Below, piece by piece: positions 60,401 to 64,000 of a stretch of 64,000 bases of DNA. Source of the stretch: Fibrobacteria bacterium. Lineage in GTDB: Bacteria; Fibrobacterota; Fibrobacteria; UBA5070. The notes under the pieces are model-generated. The model saw nothing but the letters and a program-made list of their open reading frames with translations, did not search any database and was not told where the DNA came from. The stretch is from NCBI GenBank assembly GCA_020633825.1, contig JACKCV010000002.1, positions 124,001 to 188,000 of the forward strand. Direction: 5' to 3'. The position numbers were made by a program, and so were the translations under genes. Every line of letters starts with the position of its first letter. The first letter of the stretch is position 1.

Positions 60401-60503
60401 CGGTGTGTACCTGTGGCGTCTGATCCTTTGGCAGATCCCGGATGATCCCCATGCCGAGAAGGAGATCACCAACACGATCTACACCTTCGGATGGGCTCCT
60501 TGA
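54486..60503 (+). CDS. Giant secreted fibro-slime domain protein with five repeat modules
   Basis: 2005 residues. A signal peptide ends near residue 26 ('SSSMAG'). An N-terminal region of about 500 residues is of unknown fold. The fibro-slime domain (about 540-665) has the pattern 'NNNFGFCMHAKASFEY', 'FRFRGDDDVWVFIDKKL' and 'DIGGQHGP', a PA14-like carbohydrate- or adhesion-associated module. From about 790 five modules of roughly 200 residues follow, each opening with a D-x-N-G-D-G-x-x-D-type calcium loop ('DRNGDGQPD', 'DVDGNGAPD', 'DRNGDGKAD', 'DSDQDGAPD', 'DRNGDGYPE') and carrying a Cys pair. The C-terminus ends in an Ig-like 'GVYLWRL'. It is a cell-surface adhesin or matrix protein. A terminator follows. 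Confidence 0.9.
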   Translation: MTRIRGLGLLLGIAMVLGIPSSSMAGKTLMFLMDEYIISNTDSVAGTPQVWIQHYDSAAANVGYYYGAKDLFLTQTDAYAKPIPVHSAEPDSIPYPRQLERWWYSLPDFNSAQFREGKVRLTMQYMMVMHRWLNGNPSRMQIDTQSNRGNSTTSELNTPTSREIDNCIDTLHGDTIWIRHTASDNDSVGTISNNPSAASMRCYDHNPFFKKVGTVHVLNPWPGKTVWAQVGTEWYPLYAEPGRAGWVTASLWQDPRTAAPFVVRFANGDPRVSSAVTYMDAGGLAGNASGIGLDFTANAGKSVWVIPPTGALPAPTVSTVQPAKKLTLMIHRPAWNASAVRVMWKGMDARFIASSTEYCDWFSMDFYEGAVPEQIVLRQPFVDSLFGQNGLAAAPALMSNFTDWITVNPVLAASGTLWLETDGNRATFLGTAPATATICNEKILAFSAWDFSKIYNPYKPFTEGLGYKTDNCPTSGGKETKGLVLPTLNSKGVPTWSGKVDCNIGNTLDGPQYWFDTLVRGGVPMNSFTCVPLPLTLDATGYYKYSNPTFFPLDTFTTLRDGTPNRFNDKEYNSRNNNFGFCMHAKASFEYVPGLQFRFRGDDDVWVFIDKKLAMDIGGQHGPVDGDIKLDNLGLSEGKSYQFDMFYCERHELGSSILIQTTMNLVPTIDVEFDSSGAKPGVYDYISWIKETTNRADICPELGAATATNKRRGPAIYTLVSPDLTEITLDSLVATQYPGLVITDLNSHIAIDTAALKKSGRLVTSGLYQIRINVGSEERIVPFTISSDAVQVFGVLLDRNGDGQPDSVVLKTDDQAASFRVPVSATLRWADRSGVPDSVSVPSTNLHKYPGDSTLTGGFLLPSRTSCPPAGCTGNMGAVYTANGGDTVYNPIVELRDGMAPVADSAWLIYDSTGLGKDTLFVIASEALVATMKAALPVGDSAFVLTGRSIAARPVPGTAILVGNLLKLPIDPATNPIQPGDSIRLGGWSGDVFANSPRELSRWVPLYANPVAKSWMLDVDGNGAPDSVGIMVRGTLRSATAAKIHWKTAAGVDTVIQMTTPTGIGTGLRLPPDILANATLCTGCFMEVTMGGVDQRIVLLDSVPAVALSAKLRYGVSKDTLLVEVSEPFAIGNAPGEGTVAVKAAGSASIPGTLVAGQATAGPRWLTLVVDTGAVQADSVRLRAWILGNLNVPVGAVSPYVPLVYGPQPISVALFDRNGDGKADWVRFHMVRSATGAPNPAGFAVSWAGAVARAASLPKSADGRTWSGPIGPLPFGTACDAGCLGWVTTIAGDSLSFRSAVEDSVPPVAVSARLGYGLAGDPDTLDVTASEPLLAGAAGAWVETGTNRSLVHGTLVATPSSSSVQGKRMVLLVPSGTVSDGDSLLRLGARMGDSGRAFVGDTSAWVPLASSVKGVALLLDSDQDGAPDSIQFDVRGRLAAGSARIGWSEDASGKADVVVPSGMAGSWGGPLVKALPVGATSCQVSAGCTVTLADGTVLPLLDGVPPVATKARYRFGANANDPDTLIVDGSETLQLQAAGNAWLDWGIPGTRREPVPSLQAGLVNSNPRSIVALVRLPEGVEITATHAGFAVAPQLQGFADLLGNQPGTFSPMVPIEFGPPPMIGVLADRNGDGYPEGVRFTILRKTPAPPAADSFTVRWNDEKGTPLTRRIAASSLTWDGSTSWVGDLATPFPYGATSCLGSCGGAALDPAGASLPLRTLIDSIPPVPVQASYRYSLPEEARDTLRVVLSEPWANPDPNNSRLTDAIVALGGAGNSNPLTSALSWSLAEDGKTLIFVLDPMKTVVGAKDSVRLVGLPTARVHDAASNAPGAVAPWFPIDFGLRPPWLYVGPWPGFIKRPADEVWSTYPAGTPPLTVEWRPVKGSSSNPVPAGDWKLLAGSGPDSSRSLGLLLNLNRPVDGHLYIYDNIGIHVTDISLDMIAKAWADGGSPDASRQVVIRWKGIDKTGALSSPGVYLWRLILWQIPDDPHAEKEITNTIYTFGWAP

Positions 60504-60540
60504 GGATTCCTGGACGCTAGGCCCTCCGCCTCTTCCCGTC

Positions 60541-60577
60541 GACCCCATCGGATGCCTTCCGGTGGGGTCTTTCTTTT
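60541..60577 (+). terminator. Intrinsic terminator after fibro-slime gene
   Basis: GACCCCATCGG pairs with CCGGTGGGGTC (one G-U) over a 7-nt loop, then TTTCTTTT. Confidence 0.85.
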
Positions 60578-60697
60578 CTAGATCCTTCCCCCGGCACGAT
60601 CCTTCACCAAGGAGTCTCCCTGACCTCGAACGTCCCACCCCCGGGAGCGCGCCCATCGCCTTCCCGGTCGCATGGTCCCTCCCTCCCTCGACAGTCG

Positions 60698-62206
60698 GTG
60701 GCATGGGTGCTGGCCGTCCTCCTTGGCCTCCTCCCGGGTTGCCAGATCCGGACCGTGTCCTCGGAGCTGGAAGATTCCGACCGCGTGGCCTACGATCCCC
60801 AGGCGGAGCCCGGAGGAGGGATCCTCAAGCTCCGGATCCCGGAACCGGGACGGGATGCGGAGGAAGTGCTCGAGCCCGTCCCGCACGCCGAGACACCGCC
60901 CGGACAGCTTGCCGGAAATTGGTCGGAGGAGCTCGCGCTGGTTCCGACCCCCGTCTGGTCCTATTCGAAGGAGTACTGGTGGGGCTGGTTGCTGCTCCAT
61001 CTGTTCGCCATCGAAAGGGACCGGTTGGTGGATCCCCGTCGCTGGAGGACGCAGGGTCTGGAGTCCCTCTACGTCGCGAGCACCCGCACGGGAGGGACCC
61101 ACGACCGCTTCACCCGCTACATCCCGCCCGCGCAAGCCTCCCAGGTGACCTCCTACCTCACCGGAGAATCGAAGGAGCACGCCTTCGGATTCTTCCTGCG
61201 CGCCCTCGCCGGAGACACCGCCGTCGTCGGTTCGGTGGTCGCGGGAAGCCCGGCCCACCAAGCCGGGTTGCGAAGGGACGATCGACTCCTCGAGCTCGAT
61301 GGCGAGGAATACCGCAGCCGGGTCGCCACCATCGATCGGACCCGGCCGCAGAAGCATTCCCTGTCCTTCTACCGACCCGCGGACGGCAGGGTCCGGACCG
61401 TCGACATGACCACCTCCGTGGTCCGGTTCCCGTCGGTGTGGGCCGATACCCTCGACGGCGGAGTCGGATACGTCCAGATCATCCAATTCCTGTCCGAACC
61501 TCAGGATCGGACGGATTCGGTTTTCGTCTCGGCCCTCGCGGAGATGCAGGCGATCCGGAGGGAGGGGAGGGGCTGGATCCTCGATCTGCGAGGAAACGGT
61601 GGAGGGACGATCGCCTCCTCCCAGGGCGTGGCGGGAGCCCTCCTCGGGGAGGGCGTTCCCCTCGTGCGCGTGACGGATCGCGACTTGCAGACCGGGCCTT
61701 CCCGGCTCCAGGGGGTCACCCGGACGCGTTTCCTGGAAAGCACGGCGGAATGGAAGGTCCCGGTGCCACCGGGAACCGTCCTCGTGCTCCAGGACCAGGG
61801 GACCGCATCCGCCTCGGAAATCCTGATCAACGGATTGAGGGAGAATCTCCCTGCGCAGGCGATGATCAGCTTCGGAACCCTGTCCTACGGCAAGGGGATC
61901 GGACAGGTGTACCTGGAGTCCCCCTTGGGGGGCCTCTATGCCGTGACCTGCATGCACATCGATCCACTCCAGGCACCTCGATACCATGGCGTCGGCATCG
62001 AACCCGATCGCAAGACGACCTCCGACGAGGCCCTCCGGACTGCGCTGCTCGAATTCGCCGATCCCGCCGGTGCCGCCCGTCTCGCGCCTGCGGCACTGGT
62101 CGGAGGTGGGGAACGATTCGCCTTGGACTGGAATCGGAGGCGGGCGAGTCGAAAGGTCGCGCCGTTGCGGACCGTCTCGCTTCCGGGGGGTGTGGGGATC
62201 TTCTGA
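60698..62206 (+). CDS. S41 family (CtpA-like) processing peptidase, probable lipoprotein
   Basis: 502 residues from GTG 60698. A lipobox L-P-G-C follows a hydrophobic stretch. A PDZ domain (about 150-250, 'GSVVAGSPAHQAGLRRDDRLLELDG') is followed by the S41 core: 'GYVQIIQFL', 'GWILDLRGNGGG', the nucleophile Ser in 'QGTASASEILINGL' and the Lys in 'LSYGKGIGQ'. These proteases trim envelope proteins from the C-terminus. GTG 60698 leaves a signal peptide with no positive charge. A CTG at 60620, in frame and five nt after AAGGAG, would add an Arg-containing n-region and is the more likely start. Confidence 0.88.
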   Translation: MAWVLAVLLGLLPGCQIRTVSSELEDSDRVAYDPQAEPGGGILKLRIPEPGRDAEEVLEPVPHAETPPGQLAGNWSEELALVPTPVWSYSKEYWWGWLLLHLFAIERDRLVDPRRWRTQGLESLYVASTRTGGTHDRFTRYIPPAQASQVTSYLTGESKEHAFGFFLRALAGDTAVVGSVVAGSPAHQAGLRRDDRLLELDGEEYRSRVATIDRTRPQKHSLSFYRPADGRVRTVDMTTSVVRFPSVWADTLDGGVGYVQIIQFLSEPQDRTDSVFVSALAEMQAIRREGRGWILDLRGNGGGTIASSQGVAGALLGEGVPLVRVTDRDLQTGPSRLQGVTRTRFLESTAEWKVPVPPGTVLVLQDQGTASASEILINGLRENLPAQAMISFGTLSYGKGIGQVYLESPLGGLYAVTCMHIDPLQAPRYHGVGIEPDRKTTSDEALRTALLEFADPAGAARLAPAALVGGGERFALDWNRRRASRKVAPLRTVSLPGGVGIF

Positions 62207-62398
62207 TTCCAGGAAGGGAAACGATCCGCACAACGGGGATGCCGGGGACAACCCCGTCACGCGTCTGGAGGGGGCTTCCCTGCGATGGAATGAGGTTCGG
62301 AATCCGCGTCGGGCTGGGCGCCCTCCCCCCATGGCCGGGAAAGCCCACGGAAATCGGCGGGAGCGATTCCCGCGTATCCCGTTCGTGAGAGGGTTCGA

Positions 62399-62956
62399 TC
62401 AGCGACGCATTTGCACGGGGAAGCCGTCGAGTCGGAAGGATTTCAGATCGACCCGGGCGGCATCGGCCGCTTCCCGACTGGGGAAGTTGCCCCAGCGGAT
62501 CTTGTGCATTCCGTTTTCCTCGACCAGGACCAAGGTGCCGGGGCCGAGGATCTTCTCCAACCGGCCTTTCTCCTTGGTGGCCGCCTCGAGGTTGGAGAGG
62601 GCCGCGATCTGGATTTTCCAGACCGGTGCGAGGTCGGGGGGCGTCTCCGAGGCCACGGCGGCGACGGGGGCGGGCTCCACGGGGATCTCCGGCGAGACGG
62701 GTGCGACGGGGGCGGCGGCCACGGGTGGCGGCGGCGGGGGGGCGGCGGAGTTGGGTGCCGGTGCGGGTTCCACGGCGGGCGATTGGGGAATCTGCGTCGC
62801 CGGAGCGGGTAGCGAAGGGCTCGCGGGGGGCGTCGCCTTGGAACCTCCGGGCAGGGGGATCCAGGGGCGTGAATCGAGTTCCCCACGCAAAACGGTCGCG
62901 TCACCGGCGAGAAGGGACAAAATCATGCTGGTTGTGATGAGGATGGTCGGAAGCAC
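62399..62956 (-). CDS. SPOR-domain protein
   Basis: 185 residues from GTG 62956, which begins a signal peptide or anchor helix ('PTILITTSMILSLLAG'). A Pro/Ala-rich linker (about 30-105) leads to a C-terminal SPOR domain ('KIQIAALSNLEAATKEKGRLEKIL', 'HKIRWGNFPSREAADAARVDLKSF'), which binds denuded peptidoglycan at the septum. It is probably periplasmic and division-related. ATG 62926 is an alternative start. It is divergent from the M23-like gene. Confidence 0.85.
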   Translation of the reverse strand: MLPTILITTSMILSLLAGDATVLRGELDSRPWIPLPGGSKATPPASPSLPAPATQIPQSPAVEPAPAPNSAAPPPPPPVAAAPVAPVSPEIPVEPAPVAAVASETPPDLAPVWKIQIAALSNLEAATKEKGRLEKILGPGTLVLVEENGMHKIRWGNFPSREAADAARVDLKSFRLDGFPVQMRR

Positions 62957-62983
62957 GGATCGAAGTCTAGAATTCCTTGTCTC

Positions 62984-64000
62984 GTGAAACGATTCGTAGT
63001 GAGATGGATGAGTGGGGAAAGCCTCCCTCGGGAGGTGCACATTCCCGTTTGGGTTCCCGCCGCGCCCATGGTGGCCTTGCTGGTCGGATCCTTGGCCTTG
63101 TGGGGGCTCTGGCATTCTCCCTGGTCCCCCTCCCGCCTGGGGAATCAATTGGAACTTCTTCGCCAGGACAACCTGCGGTTGGAGAGCCAGAGGGATCGGG
63201 CGGAACAGGGGTTGAGCCAAGCGGAGGGAGCCTTGAAAGGAATCGAGGCCTTGATCCAGGAGGGACCTCCGCCGCGCACGACGCGTCCGGAAGATTCCGC
63301 CGAGGCGACGGTCACCAAGGGGGTTCTCGGCTTTTTCGGGGGTGCGGACCGAGTCGCGCCCGATGTGGCCCGCTTGCTCGAGGACTCCCGCCGGATTCGC
63401 GGGGATTGGGAGCACCTCCTTCTGGCCCTCGAGAGGCGTCCCGATGTGACGGCGAGGTTGCCGACCATCCGCCCCGTGCGCGCGGATGCCCCCGAGGTCT
63501 CTCCGTTCGGTCCCGCGCAGGATCCGTTCACGGGACTGCATATGGATGCCACGGGTGTGGCCTGGGGGGTTCCCGTGGGCACTCCCGTGTGGGCGACCGG
63601 AGCCGGTCGGGTCGTGGCGGTCGATCGCCAGATGCGATGGGGGCAGATCGTGGAAATCGACCATGGCCGCGACATCCGGACGTTCTACGGCCATCTCTCC
63701 CAGGTTTCGGTCCGCGAGGGGGATCTGGTCCTCAGGGGACAGGTGATCGGCTTGAGCGGGAGGAGCGGGGCGACTCTCGGTCCTCGACTCTTCTACGCGA
63801 TCTTCCAGGGACGCGAAGTCCGCAACCCATGGGACTTCATCCTTCCCGATCCTCCCCGCGATTCCCTGCGCGAAGACGATGGATTCCTTCGGAAGGAATG
63901 GAAGACCGTCTCCGCCTCGAAGGAATCAGAGGGAGCCGGTCAGGATCAATCGGATGCCAGCGGCTTCGGCGAAGGGAAGAAGTCCCCATCCCGCAAGCGC
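62984..64000 (+). CDS. Degenerate M23 (LytM) family protein, C-terminus beyond window
   Basis: At least 339 residues from GTG 62984 (other starts at 62999 and 63008). A short cytoplasmic part, one membrane helix (about 30-48) and a coiled coil (about 55-85) are followed by a LytM domain (about 175-300): 'GVPVGTPVWATGAGRVVAVD', 'GQIVEIDHGRDIRTFYGHLSQVSVREGDLVLRGQVIG'. The active-site motifs are broken. The first reads 'LHMDAT' with no Asp four after the His, and the last HxH/HxE is 'LFYAIF'. It resembles EnvC-type non-catalytic LytM activators of amidases. The neighbour SPOR protein fits a division role. Confidence 0.8.
   Translation, partial: MKRFVVRWMSGESLPREVHIPVWVPAAPMVALLVGSLALWGLWHSPWSPSRLGNQLELLRQDNLRLESQRDRAEQGLSQAEGALKGIEALIQEGPPPRTTRPEDSAEATVTKGVLGFFGGADRVAPDVARLLEDSRRIRGDWEHLLLALERRPDVTARLPTIRPVRADAPEVSPFGPAQDPFTGLHMDATGVAWGVPVGTPVWATGAGRVVAVDRQMRWGQIVEIDHGRDIRTFYGHLSQVSVREGDLVLRGQVIGLSGRSGATLGPRLFYAIFQGREVRNPWDFILPDPPRDSLREDDGFLRKEWKTVSASKESEGAGQDQSDASGFGEGKKSPSRKR

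Noticed and set aside
54192..60704. A 2170-residue open frame antisense to the fibro-slime gene
   Set aside because: It is a shadow caused by high GC codon use. It has no ribosome-binding site or domains, and its His/Gly/Arg-rich composition is typical of antisense frames.

Overview
The window is a 64 kb piece of a high-GC (about 65% by eye) Gram-negative chromosome. Two families point to the phylum Fibrobacterota: a fibro-slime domain in a 2005-residue secreted protein (54486-60503) and a TIGR02147-type regulator paired with a lipoprotein (45084-47206). Flagellar ring and flagellin genes and the high GC argue against the rumen genus Fibrobacter itself and for a free-living, motile relative. 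This placement is inference from gene content. No rRNA, tRNA, CRISPR array, insertion sequence or phage gene was seen.

Layout. 1-3826 (minus): a three-gene envelope operon containing a FecR-domain protein. 4119-9695: a lipoprotein, a DUF2892 protein, a membrane-anchored thioredoxin, a GntR-type regulator, an HD phosphohydrolase, an FtsE-type ATPase and a YbjQ-like protein. 9703-14148: a lipoprotein, then ilvE-hisD-hisH-hisF. 14228-18580: an alpha/beta hydrolase, a membrane histidine kinase, an NtrC-type sigma-54 activator and a tiny lipoprotein behind a near-perfect sigma-54 promoter. 18697-23937: an AsmA-like protein, a metallophosphoesterase, an omega-amidase-like nitrilase and YicC. 24183-30137: a respiratory operon (two bd-oxidase-like membrane proteins, one ending in cytochrome c, plus Rieske protein and cytochrome b), followed by a convergent RegB/RegA-type redox two-component system. 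30223-36182: a STAS protein, a helicase-associated-like protein, a TPR protein broken in a poly-G stretch, and two glycosyltransferases. 36323-41269 (minus): three flagellins, FlgI and FlgH. 42109-49627: small unknown genes, a fructosamine-3-kinase-like protein, YceI, the TIGR02147/lipoprotein pair, two outer-membrane barrel-like proteins (one frameshifted) and RidA. 49679-64000: pyruvate kinase, an OmpA-type porin with calcium-type repeats and its unknown partner, the giant fibro-slime protein, an S41 protease, a SPOR protein and a degenerate M23 protein running off the end.

How it fits together. The strongest system is the respiratory block. A Rieske/cytochrome b core is encoded with two bd-like subunits. 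A RegA/PrrA-type site (GCGAC-N5-GCCGC) lies about 75 bp upstream of the first gene, and the neighbouring RegB-like kinase carries a GGxxNPF quinone-sensing motif. This reads as a redox-controlled quinol-oxidising complex of unusual composition. A second theme is motility. Two flagellin genes have recognisable sigma-28 promoters, two GT2 glycosyltransferases sit beside them, and a TPR gene one base-overlap away carries a 17-G run that breaks its frame. That run is either a phase-variation tract or a sequencing error. Many neighbouring genes overlap by the 4-nt ATGA, GTGA or TTGA pattern, which was used to choose starts.
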